A DNA stretch of 64,000 bases. It comes from Lysinibacillus sp. PLM2. GTDB taxonomy: Bacteria; Bacillota; Bacilli; Bacillales_A; Planococcaceae. The notes under the pieces were generated by a model. The model made no database searches. It saw nothing but the letters and a program-made list of their open reading frames with translations, and had not been told where the DNA came from. The stretch spans positions 2,230,001 to 2,294,000 of the forward strand of contig AP025689.1 of assembly GCA_023168345.1 (NCBI GenBank), in the 5' to 3' direction. Below, one piece after another: positions 56,792 through 64,000 of this stretch. Made by a program: the position numbers and the translations under genes. Position 1 is the stretch's first letter. Each line of letters opens with the position of its first letter.

Positions 56792-57145
56792 CTAGTTTTT
56801 TTTTACTGAATCGAGCATTGATGTAAGCATTTCAACAACTACTGGGAATACTTCACGAATAGGAATCCTTTCAAATTGTTCTTCCCATTCTAATGGATCT
56901 GGTATGGTTTTATTTGCAGTTTTAGCAAATACCCAAAGTAAATCATAAAATATATCAAAATCTATTTCGGCAATAATTTCATCACTTGCTTCTAATTTTC
57001 CATCTTTAATGTATTTTTCTAATTTCTTTAACTTGAATACATCTTTTAACACTTCTCGTCTAAATTGCATTTTATAGCGACGTTGACATGATGCGTTCGA
57101 TTTTAAACGGACTTCTTTACCATCAATTACGATTGTTTTTTCCAT
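56792..57145 (-). CDS. Tail assembly chaperone (G part)
   Basis: 117 residues; begins MEKTIVIDGKEVRLKSNASC, then a helical body typical of tail assembly chaperones between the major tail protein and the tape measure. It ends VKKN-stop at the slippery site. It recruits tail tube subunits to the tape measure. It starts three bases after the major tail protein. Confidence 0.85.
   Translation of the reverse strand: MEKTIVIDGKEVRLKSNASCQRRYKMQFRREVLKDVFKLKKLEKYIKDGKLEASDEIIAEIDFDIFYDLLWVFAKTANKTIPDPLEWEEQFERIPIREVFPVVVEMLTSMLDSVKKN
56795..56801 (-). promoter_or_regulatory. Programmed -1 frameshift site A AAA AAC
   Basis: The zero frame reads GTA AAA AAA AAC TAG; the slippery heptamer A AAA AAC lies directly before the stop. 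After a -1 slip the frame reads CTA GGA ACT AAT ATA and joins the downstream frame. A nine-A run (56796-56804) precedes the C. Confidence 0.85.
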
Positions 57146-57148
57146 CTA

Positions 57149-57814
57149 TTATGCAGCTCCCGTTGTTTTCTCATGAACCGTAGTAAACCAGTTATCAAAT
57201 GCTGTCGTAGCAGCAGTTGTTGTATTTGCTTTGATGTAGTTGTTGTACGGATGCGGACGTGACTGGAATGTTAATGCGCTTGTTTGTGGTTCTACTGTCG
57301 CACCTTGTTTTGTATTTGAAGCAATAGTTGGACGAGTAGCGGTACAATAATAAAGCACATAGCGACGAGCTTTTACATCACCGTTTATTTCGAATAGCAA
57401 CGCAAATTTCGAACCTAAAGCATTGGCTGATTCATACATTACTCCGTTTTCTTCATCGATTTCCTCACCAAGAATATCTAATTTGAAAGTGTCTGGAATG
57501 TCTGCAAATTCCATTTCACCATCATAACCGTTATTGATTCCTGCAGACCAATACGTAATATCATCTGCAGGAAATTCAACAATTTCACCATTTGGTGTGA
57601 GAGATAATGAAACTGCTCCAGGAATTCTTACAGGTTCAGCAAAAGTTATGGCTGTTCCAGTATCAGTAATTTTTGCATAATGTGCATTTTTCAAACCGAA
57701 TTTCACTTTGTTTTGAGCTCCAGCAAAGAATTGAAGATCTAGTTCCATAATCGCTTTATAATCGAAGGGAACTAGATTCATGACGTTAATTGGTAATTGA
57801 TTTTCTTTACTCAT
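57149..57814 (-). CDS. Major tail protein (phi13 type)
   Basis: 221 residues forming the tail tube. From about residue 30 it matches the phi13-type pattern KVKFGLKNAHYAKITDTG ... IPGAVSLSL, then a Thr/Ala-rich C-terminal part. The N-terminal leader carries LDLQFFAG, a motif more often seen at the start of scaffold/capsid proteins. The ATG follows TAGGAGG; the frame is open 13 codons upstream. Confidence 0.88.
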   Translation of the reverse strand: MSKENQLPINVMNLVPFDYKAIMELDLQFFAGAQNKVKFGLKNAHYAKITDTGTAITFAEPVRIPGAVSLSLTPNGEIVEFPADDITYWSAGINNGYDGEMEFADIPDTFKLDILGEEIDEENGVMYESANALGSKFALLFEINGDVKARRYVLYYCTATRPTIASNTKQGATVEPQTSALTFQSRPHPYNNYIKANTTTAATTAFDNWFTTVHEKTTGAA

Positions 57815-57825
57815 TGTCTTACCTC

Positions 57826-58185
57826 CTAAATTAATGTAATTGAAAATACGCATTGAAAAACTCCTTCGGATTCAATCCAAATCGAAGGGGTTTTCTCATA
57901 AGGTAGTTCATTTTCTATAAGTAAATTTTTAATCTGCTTTTCTAATGCTAAATCTTTTTTCTTGAAGTACAGTTCAATATCAACGTTTTCAACTTCGTGA
58001 TAAGTTTTATTGTCCGCTGAAAAATTATCACTGTCTTGATCTAAATAACAAATAAATGGTGGTGATGGCATTGGGTTTTCAGTCGTTTGTGTAAAGTGAG
58101 AATATGCGATTGGAATAGGTTCTTCCACACCATTTACAACTCTTTTAATAGTTTTTAATAGTTGCACTAATTCAGGTAATGTCAT
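57826..58185 (-). CDS. Tail completion/terminator-like protein
   Basis: 119 residues, alpha/beta, with PMPSPPFICYLDQDSDNFSAD followed by a beta-alpha-beta core. Position between the gp10-like protein and the major tail protein fits a tail terminator/neck protein. Its start overlaps the gp10 gene by 4 bases. Function by position. Confidence 0.75.
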   Translation of the reverse strand: MTLPELVQLLKTIKRVVNGVEEPIPIAYSHFTQTTENPMPSPPFICYLDQDSDNFSADNKTYHEVENVDIELYFKKKDLALEKQIKNLLIENELPYEKTPSIWIESEGVFQCVFSITLI

Positions 58186-58553
58186 CCTTTTATCGCCTCC
58201 TCGACACCTTTGACGTATTCATCCACAAGTTCTTTTTCAACTGGCGCAATGTGAGGGTATGCTTGTGTTCGACCGCCGCTAACTTTGGCATGACCTTTTT
58301 CGAGTAAATGCGTTAGTCTGTAATGTTTAACGTTGTGAATGACCCAACTTCGACCAATTTTACTTGCTTTCCAACTTCTCGCATAAGCTCCTGAACTTTT
58401 CGGACTTGTTAATTTAAGCTTTTTCACGCCTTCTTTTGCTAGAAATTCAGCTAATGTATCAACACGCTCTACAACCTCATTTGTGTAAGTAAGCAATGCT
58501 TTGTTGATTTCTTCTGCGAGTTTACTTGTGTTTATTGCACCTTTAATTGCCAC
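58182..58553 (-). CDS. HK97 gp10-like tail component
   Basis: 123 residues starting at GTG seven bases after GAGGTG. Conserved pattern of the gp10 family: VDTLAEFLAKEGVKKLKLTSPKSSG then ARSWKASKIG and LTHLLEKGHAKVSGGRT, ending HIAPVEKELV. It overlaps the upstream gene by 11 bases. Joins head and tail. Confidence 0.9.
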   Translation of the reverse strand: MAIKGAINTSKLAEEINKALLTYTNEVVERVDTLAEFLAKEGVKKLKLTSPKSSGAYARSWKASKIGRSWVIHNVKHYRLTHLLEKGHAKVSGGRTQAYPHIAPVEKELVDEYVKGVEEAIKG

Positions 58554-58887
58554 CGACACGCACCTCGCAATATAGCTCGATATAGCCATCATCTCTTACG
58601 AAAGTTCTGTAAATATTGTATTTAATTCGGTTGTACTCTAGCTTTGATTCGCCATCGTATTCATCATGATCAATCACAAATACCTTTTCCGCTTTCAAAC
58701 CATTCTGCATTGTTACACCGAATTCTTTTTGGCCAATATTTAATGGACTGCAATAAACTAATTCAGCAAGTTCAGTTTCAATAGGTTGCATCAGTTCGTC
58801 ATAAGTTGTTGTTGTGGAAATTAAAAAGCACACATCGTCTAAAGATATGTGTTGATTATCTCCTATTGATTGTTTAAGGCTGGGCAT
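58543..58887 (-). CDS. Phage head-tail adaptor (head closure) protein
   Basis: 114 residues, beta-rich, DDVCFLISTTTTYDELMQPI ... VYCSPLNIGQKEFGVTMQ and FVIDHDEYDGESKLEYN. These and the position between connector and gp10 match head-closure proteins. Overlaps the connector gene by 14 bases. Confidence 0.82.
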   Translation of the reverse strand: MPSLKQSIGDNQHISLDDVCFLISTTTTYDELMQPIETELAELVYCSPLNIGQKEFGVTMQNGLKAEKVFVIDHDEYDGESKLEYNRIKYNIYRTFVRDDGYIELYCEVRVGGN

Positions 58888-59170
58888 CTGTAGAAGCACC
58901 TACCTTTTGAATCACACGATTATGGATTTTAAACTGTAAGTTCCTTGGCAAACCTATATCCTCTTGTCGTTTACGATACATCCAAACTGAATAATCAACA
59001 ACAAGTTGGATGTCCTCCACAGTTGAAGAAGAAAGATTTACACCCATTTTATTCAATTCTAATTCAGACGCCTTAATTAAATTTGTAAAAAGGGTATCTC
59101 GCAAATTATGCGTAATACCCAAATCCAATTTAAAAAGTGATAAACAAGTAGCGAGTGTTTCTTCGCTCAT
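58874..59170 (-). CDS. Head-tail connector protein (gp6 type)
   Basis: 98 residues, all helical: LFKLDLGITHNLRDTLFTNL and ASELELNKMGVNLSSSTVED then LVVDYSVWMYRKRQED typical of gp6/gp15 connectors. Its ATG overlaps the previous stop (TAATG). Confidence 0.88.
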   Translation of the reverse strand: MSEETLATCLSLFKLDLGITHNLRDTLFTNLIKASELELNKMGVNLSSSTVEDIQLVVDYSVWMYRKRQEDIGLPRNLQFKIHNRVIQKVGASTDAQP

Positions 59171-59343
59171 TATTCATCACCTACTTCTACAATTAATGGC
59201 TCTCCTATTTTATTGTTACTAGACATTAATTCCTCAACACGTTCTTTATTCGCACGACCTTTACGAGGATATTTGTGACCTACTTCGTAAATGTGATCAT
59301 TATCCTGTAAATCTTTAAATTGTTTAATAACCTTATACTTCAT
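59170..59343 (-). CDS. Small head-region protein, 57 aa
   Basis: 57 residues: MKYKVIKQFKDLQDNDHIY, VGHKYPRKGRANKERVEELM, ending in an acidic tail. AAGGGGTG lies upstream of the ATG. Such short proteins with a KVI-F-D-N-Y-VGD-YP pattern are frequent between capsid and connector genes in Firmicutes phages; function not established. Confidence 0.8.
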   Translation of the reverse strand: MKYKVIKQFKDLQDNDHIYEVGHKYPRKGRANKERVEELMSSNNKIGEPLIVEVGDE

Positions 59344-59359
59344 CGGTTATCACCCCTTC

Positions 59360-60559
59360 TTATGCACCTTCAACTTCTGGTGTGTAAGTTACATAGTAAC
59401 CAGCTTCTGTATCAGCCACTTCAACGTCAAATCGGATAAACCCAGCTAATAATTGACCGTAAATGTTGTTATCAACCCATTTTACTGATACTTGTTTGCG
59501 GTCGAAGAATTTACAGAATGCTTTCGCGTCACCGATGAATGCGACTTTATCTCCTGCAGCTGCACCGATCATATCGTCGTCAAGTACTACGATTTCTTTA
59601 CCTTTCAGACGTTTACCAGAAGCAACTGTGATATCGTCTTGTAGTAAGTAGCGACCATTACCATCTTTCATTAAATCTAGTTCGTTAAATAGTGATTGAG
59701 ATACATAGAGTTTTACTTGGTAAGCTGTTTTGAAACCTGTGTTTAGAAGAGTGATAATATCATCTAGGTTCGCGACAGTTTTTGCAGTAGCTGTTTTTAA
59801 TACTGTTGAGATAGCAAAGTTACGAGTATTTAATTCTTGATCGCGAATTTCCTCATCGATTAAACCGACAATATCATAATCAGCATCATCGATAACTTCT
59901 TGAGATACCGGAATATAACCGCGGTAAGTTTCAATCTCAAATAACACATTTGATAATGTTGGTTTTGCTAATTCTGGGTTAGCTTCTAATTCAGCCACAG
60001 TGTTCATTTTAGAACCAGATTTTTTGATTACTGGATATTTACCAGATGCACTCTTTACAGGAACGCGTTTAACATACTGTAATAAATCGACAGTATCTTC
60101 TACTGCTTTTTCAGGTGTTAATAATTCTTCTGGTACTAATGCGCCACCATCGACTAACTTAAAACCGTCAACCGCACGCACTTCTGTTCCTTTTGAGCGA
60201 ACATATGCGTTAATAGCTGAACGTAATTCTTTTAATTCTTCTGGATTCATATTTCCTTTACCTCCTGGCTCTTTTGAGCGACTTTTTGGTTTCTTTTGAT
60301 TTGAACGTTCAAGATCTGCTTCTAACTCTTCAATTTCTTTTTCGAGTGTAGATTTTTCTTCCTCTGTTTCTTCAATTGCTTTGTCATTTTCGTTTACTTC
60401 ATTTTCAATTGCTGATAAATCTTCCTCATTTTCCACACCATCAATGGATGCAGATAGTTCGTCACGTTTAGCAAATAACGAACGTAATTTTTCCTCCACA
60501 GTTTTTAATGAACTTCGTTTTAAATTTAACTTTGCTCCGATTAATACTGGATTACCCAC
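59360..60559 (-). CDS. Major capsid protein (HK97 family)
   Basis: 399 residues. N-terminal coiled-coil scaffold (delta) domain (about 17-105, Glu/Lys-rich), probably removed by the prohead protease near GGKGNMNPEEL, followed by the capsid fold: VPEELLTPEKAVEDTVDLL, VPVSQEVIDDADYDIVG-like region and C-terminal FDVEVADTEAGYYVT. It lies downstream of the protease as usual, overlapping by 8 bases. Confidence 0.92.
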   Translation of the reverse strand: MGNPVLIGAKLNLKRSSLKTVEEKLRSLFAKRDELSASIDGVENEEDLSAIENEVNENDKAIEETEEEKSTLEKEIEELEADLERSNQKKPKSRSKEPGGKGNMNPEELKELRSAINAYVRSKGTEVRAVDGFKLVDGGALVPEELLTPEKAVEDTVDLLQYVKRVPVKSASGKYPVIKKSGSKMNTVAELEANPELAKPTLSNVLFEIETYRGYIPVSQEVIDDADYDIVGLIDEEIRDQELNTRNFAISTVLKTATAKTVANLDDIITLLNTGFKTAYQVKLYVSQSLFNELDLMKDGNGRYLLQDDITVASGKRLKGKEIVVLDDDMIGAAAGDKVAFIGDAKAFCKFFDRKQVSVKWVDNNIYGQLLAGFIRFDVEVADTEAGYYVTYTPEVEGA

Positions 60560-61124
60560 GTTTCATCTTCTCCTTTAATTCAGCTTTACGCTGTTCTAAT
60601 TTTTGTTTTTTCATTGCTTCAGCATCTTTTTGTCGTGCTGCAATATCTGTTTGTGGATATGCTGGAAAAGCAGTGATTGAGACTTCAATTAATTCAGCTT
60701 CAGTAATTCTCCATTTTGTTGTTCCATCGTCACGTTCGACTCTTTCTTCCTTTATTGGATAAAAACCAAAAGAACAGCCTTTTACTTTTCCTGTTTGTAC
60801 TTTCCGATAAGCGGATTTTGCGTTTGGATCTTCTAAATCAATAATCGCTCTACCCCATAACCCTTTTTCATCGGATTTTAACTCAAGGGTATTGCTACCA
60901 ATTGAAGCAAGCACCATTCGGCTGTCGTGATTATCTAAGCAAATGATATCCTTAGTTCGTAAACTTTCGTCTAATGCTCCTGGTGCAACTTCTTCGTATG
61001 CTCCTGGCCAAAGTTCTGTTTCTTGGTCATAAACAACGAAATACCCTTCGATAATGGCTTCACTTTCATTTTCAGAAGCTCTCGTCTGCAATTCAGAACT
61101 AAACTGAATATGACGTTTATTCAT
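60552..61124 (-). CDS. HK97 family prohead protease
   Basis: 190 residues from an ATG within the end of the portal gene. Serine protease with the His in LDNHDSRMVLAS and the nucleophilic Ser in VKGCSFGFYP. It processes the capsid scaffold during maturation. A basic lysine-rich tail (EAMKKQKLEQRKAEL) is present. Confidence 0.93.
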   Translation of the reverse strand: MNKRHIQFSSELQTRASENESEAIIEGYFVVYDQETELWPGAYEEVAPGALDESLRTKDIICLDNHDSRMVLASIGSNTLELKSDEKGLWGRAIIDLEDPNAKSAYRKVQTGKVKGCSFGFYPIKEERVERDDGTTKWRITEAELIEVSITAFPAYPQTDIAARQKDAEAMKKQKLEQRKAELKEKMKRG

Positions 61125-62295
61125 CTGTCTCACCACCTTTCAATTTGTTTTGGTCGCCTAATTTATTGGCTGGGATGTAATTTTCGAGTGCAATTAGTTC
61201 CTCCATATCTTCATCCGGATCTAAACCAACCCAATCTCTCCACTCATTACGTCTCATTGCGATACGGTCAACCATTTCTTTCCCAGCTCCTATTAATTCG
61301 TTTAAGTCGTAAGAGTATAAACTACGAGGATTTAAACGGAAAAACCAATTCGGATCATAAAGTAAATCTCTTGTTAATGTTTGAGCTATGCGTTGTCCAA
61401 TGGACATAAGTCGTGTATTAACAAAATTGTTGTATTCTTCTTTTTTAAACTCTCCTACGCCCAAGAAAAAAGCCGGCACTCCAATGAGTCCAGCAACAGT
61501 TTTCTTATCAATTTCCATACCTTCAATAATTGCAATATCTTTAAGTGATAAAGGTTTAACTTGATGTACATTAATTAAATCAGCAGGTATTACCCATGGC
61601 TTACCACCTTCTGTTTCATCGATGTATTTTTGTAAAATGTTATCTCGACCTTCTTTGTTCGACATCTCTTCAGTCATCGCATCAACAGCGAGAATTAAAG
61701 AAGGCATGTACTTTCCAGACATAAAATTATTCTTTGTCTTATTTGCTTGAGATAGATTTTTAACAATATCCTTCAAAGCAACTCGATAACCTATACCACG
61801 ATACGGATAATAAGGATGCGGATTCAGTACAAAATGAATTACTTCATCCGGATGATAAGATGTATCTCCATAGTCAATTGTATAATCCATAATTGTATTG
61901 CCATCGTTGTAACTAACCAACGGCATTTGTAAGGGTGTGAGATTATCAATCAGTCCTGTGGTTCCATCCACAGAGATGTGGAGGATGGAGTTACCATCGC
62001 CATCTAATAATAAATCCCGAACGATTTTATAAAGCCATGTTTTACGAGTCATGTTTTTACATGGTTCTATATCAATCTTTCGAGATAATGCATTTCTCAC
62101 GCGCTTATCACCTTTATCTGTATTCTCTACAAGATGAATTGTCATGTTAGAAACTAGATCCGCAATTTTATCTACAGCCGTTAATACATCTGGGTGTTCG
62201 GATAATTTTACATAACCAACTGTATCTGTACTTCCAATCGCTATTTGATAAGCTGTGGAAGAACGTGTTTTCTTTTTTCGATTCCAAAATGCCAC
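61117..62295 (-). CDS. Phage portal protein (HK97 type)
   Basis: 392 residues forming the dodecameric DNA channel: LSEHPDVLTAVDKIADLVS, HFVLNPHPYYPYRGIGY, MSGKYMPSLILAVD and GVPAFFLGVGEFKKEEYNNF regions are typical. Ends GGETDE, overlapping the protease start. It lies 15 bases after terL. Confidence 0.94.
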   Translation of the reverse strand: MAFWNRKKKTRSSTAYQIAIGSTDTVGYVKLSEHPDVLTAVDKIADLVSNMTIHLVENTDKGDKRVRNALSRKIDIEPCKNMTRKTWLYKIVRDLLLDGDGNSILHISVDGTTGLIDNLTPLQMPLVSYNDGNTIMDYTIDYGDTSYHPDEVIHFVLNPHPYYPYRGIGYRVALKDIVKNLSQANKTKNNFMSGKYMPSLILAVDAMTEEMSNKEGRDNILQKYIDETEGGKPWVIPADLINVHQVKPLSLKDIAIIEGMEIDKKTVAGLIGVPAFFLGVGEFKKEEYNNFVNTRLMSIGQRIAQTLTRDLLYDPNWFFRLNPRSLYSYDLNELIGAGKEMVDRIAMRRNEWRDWVGLDPDEDMEELIALENYIPANKLGDQNKLKGGETDE

Positions 62296-62310
62296 TTTTA
62301 CACCTCCTCC

Positions 62311-64000
62311 CTAATTTGTTAACCAATCTTTTGCTTCAGATGCCTTTGTCATATCCTCAAGCATTTGTACAGCTCCAAAAACTGCAGCATCAAATAAGTC
62401 AATGCGTTGTGTACCGCCATCACCATCTATTTTTTCGTACTGAATCATATCGTCAGTTTTTTCAATAGCTCGTACATTTTGCACGCAATATTCAAAGGCT
62501 TGATTGTGAACATAATAAAGGTTCCCGTTTTTCGCTTTCATTTCAATGCGACGGAAACCTTCTGATTTTTTATAAAAATATTGTGGTTGATCAACAATCT
62601 TAAACCCAGCTTTTTTCATACCCAAGAAAAACTCTCGACCGAATTTCTTATCAAAACCAACTTTCTTAATTTTGAATCCCATTTGTTTCATTTTTTTAAA
62701 CCAATTAATGATGTCATCATAATGTACTGTTGGTGTATTACTCATTGTCAGTACTCCATCATCTTGCCATCCAAATAACGGAATACCATCTTCTTCTGCT
62801 TTTGCATGTGCCGCAACGATTGGGAAAAATGCATGGGTAATAGCAATATCAATTTCTTTTCCTTTATAGTTATAACGGCCATACAATGCAGCTGCTGTTA
62901 AGTCGTGTAATTTCGATAAGTCGGCACCGCCATACCAATTGATAGGTAACTTTGCTAATTCTTCTAAACTCCAAGTGTATTGTTTATCCGAATACTTAAA
63001 TTCATTGATATCAAAGTAAGCGAGTAACGATGATGTAAATATGTTTAATGTTTTATTAAAAAACTCTCCTCGAGTTTGCGGATCATTCATTGCTAATTCG
63101 GCATCACGAATTAAATCTTCAATTTCCACTGATACTCCGCAAGATGGGTTTGCCATCTCTAAAATTTTCGGATCAGTATAATCAACAACATTTCCTTTTT
63201 CGTCTTGGTCCGCTTTGCAGATGAAGATGAAGTATTCGTCATCCACAACTGATTCATTCAACACTTTCTTACAATACTCTAAACGCATGGCTAAGAAACC
63301 ATTTGGCAAATCACCTGCTGTTGAAATAGCAATCAGTAATTTATTTCGATATGCCTTTTGTGAGTTCTTCATCAAGATGTATTGTTTTGCAGACTGCCAA
63401 GTGTGGACTTCATCGAGAATTAACAGGTTACTGTTTAATGAGTCCAAACGTTTTGGATCGTTTGCTAATGCTTGAATAAAAATAGAGCCTTCATCACTAA
63501 AATTTTTCGAGATTGAATGTTCTTGGTTATTGTCTCTTATTCGAATGGTTTTATCTTTCAAACGCTCAACATTGTATTTTAAGAATCCAAATGATTCCAT
63601 GGTTTGTTTCAAACTGTTTGCAAGAATATATAACTTCGAACCGGACTTACGTTCCAATATCGATAATGCCCAACCTAATGCGGATGCAAAGGCAGTTTTA
63701 CCATTTTTACGAGAAATCATCAACAATGACTCATGGAATCTTCTAACATTACTATCCTTATTAAAAAAACCTAATAAATTTACAATCACAAATTTTTGCC
63801 AAGGTTGTAGTAATAAAGGTGTCCCTTTTAATGGATTCCCTTTTAAATCCTCACCTTGTTGATGTGCAACTGTATTTTCAATAAGGCCAATCACAAAATC
63901 AAATTGTTCTTGTCTGAAATCTAAATCGTCACGTTTTAAATCTTCTATAAAACGTTTAGCAGCCAATCTATTTTCCACACAAGCTACTTTCTTATATGAA
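62311..64000 (-). CDS. terL: Terminase large subunit (5' end beyond window)
   Basis: Packaging ATPase/nuclease. At least 562 residues; the frame is open to the right edge ([15 protein letters not shown]...), matching the usual TerL N-terminal segment, so the first codons are missing. The internal GTG at 63978 is probably not the start. ATPase motifs: Walker A-like [10 protein letters not shown], Walker [11 protein letters not shown]; nuclease start [13 protein letters not shown] with a catalytic Asp. The small terminase should lie to the right. Confidence 0.93.
   Translation of the reverse strand, partial: SYKKVACVENRLAAKRFIEDLKRDDLDFRQEQFDFVIGLIENTVAHQQGEDLKGNPLKGTPLLLQPWQKFVIVNLLGFFNKDSNVRRFHESLLMISRKNGKTAFASALGWALSILERKSGSKLYILANSLKQTMESFGFLKYNVERLKDKTIRIRDNNQEHSISKNFSDEGSIFIQALANDPKRLDSLNSNLLILDEVHTWQSAKQYILMKNSQKAYRNKLLIAISTAGDLPNGFLAMRLEYCKKVLNESVVDDEYFIFICKADQDEKGNVVDYTDPKILEMANPSCGVSVEIEDLIRDAELAMNDPQTRGEFFNKTLNIFTSSLLAYFDINEFKYSDKQYTWSLEELAKLPINWYGGADLSKLHDLTAAALYGRYNYKGKEIDIAITHAFFPIVAAHAKAEEDGIPLFGWQDDGVLTMSNTPTVHYDDIINWFKKMKQMGFKIKKVGFDKKFGREFFLGMKKAGFKIVDQPQYFYKKSEGFRRIEMKAKNGNLYYVHNQAFEYCVQNVRAIEKTDDMIQYEKIDGDGGTQRIDLFDAAVFGAVQMLEDMTKASEAKDWLTN

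Larger units (their letters stand above)
43800..64000. mobile_element. Prophage integrated in comGA (left part, attL side)
   Basis: From about 43800 to the right edge all recognisable genes are phage or cargo. Reading leftward: terL, portal, protease, capsid, connectors, tail, lysis, then cargo next to the attachment end. This is the order expected when attP lies between the lysis genes and the integrase. The host junction falls in the His-box codons of comGA. No integrase, repressor or attR is in the window, so the core site cannot be defined. Siphovirus-type with an HK97-fold capsid. Confidence 0.92.

Overview
The window is low-GC, spore-former DNA. It carries Spo0A, SpoIVB and SpoIIIA sporulation genes, a comG pseudopilus operon, AhrC-type ArgR, the two-subunit glycine decarboxylase, LipM and a class II ribonucleotide reductase. 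The gene order (recN-ahrC-yqxC-dxs-ispA-xseBA-folD-nusB, accCB, spoIIIA, efp-pepP-yqhS-yqhR-yqhQ, lipM-yqhL, gcvPB-gcvPA-gcvT, comG) is that of the Bacillus subtilis yq region. Breaks in this order (glpK-csp between nusB and yqhY; no ptb or buk beside bcd; a reduced spoIIIA operon) suggest a Bacillales relative such as Lysinibacillus, Solibacillus or another Caryophanaceae/Planococcaceae member. The species cannot be fixed from the sequence alone.

Layout. 1-2.3 kb: branched-chain amino acid catabolism (lpd fragment, bcd) and yqzF. 2.3-6.3 kb: a small accessory stretch with a glycerophosphodiesterase, a FapA-family protein, an orphan holin-like gene and a DUF3841 gene. 6.3-18.8 kb: a long leftward array with spo0A, spoIVB, recN, argR, the isoprenoid and exonuclease VII genes, folD and nusB, split by an ISL3-type insertion sequence between xseA and folD. 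19-31 kb: glpK, a cold-shock gene with a long structured leader, acetyl-CoA carboxylase accBC, the sporulation channel genes spoIIIAC-AH, efp, pepP, aroQ, yqhR and divergent yqhQ. 31-40.7 kb: a class II RNR behind NrdR boxes, lipM, yqhL, the glycine cleavage operon behind a tandem glycine riboswitch, and aroK. 40.7-43.8 kb: comGG to comGB plus only the last third of comGA.

From about 43.8 kb to the right edge the sequence is a prophage inserted inside comGA. Its leftward late operon is complete apart from the 5' end of terL: large terminase, portal, prohead protease, HK97-fold capsid, connectors, major tail protein, a tail chaperone pair joined by a -1 frameshift, tape measure, Dit, tail spike and tail proteins, holin and amidase. 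Next to the attachment end lie three cargo units: a rightward membrane-anchored protein, an SOS-controlled pair with a WYL-like protein, and a rightward trio with a five-repeat zinc-motif/AP2 protein and a helix-turn-helix protein. Integrase, repressor, replication genes and the 5' part of comGA should lie beyond the right edge.

The features most worth a second look are the comGA-disrupting prophage, the reduced spoIIIA operon (no AA or AB, a 45-residue AF, short AE and AG), the two-LexA-box SOS cassette, the family of similar hairpins inside the phage late operon, the direct-repeat-flanked mini-cassette in the tail region, and the terminator-like hairpin in the csp leader.
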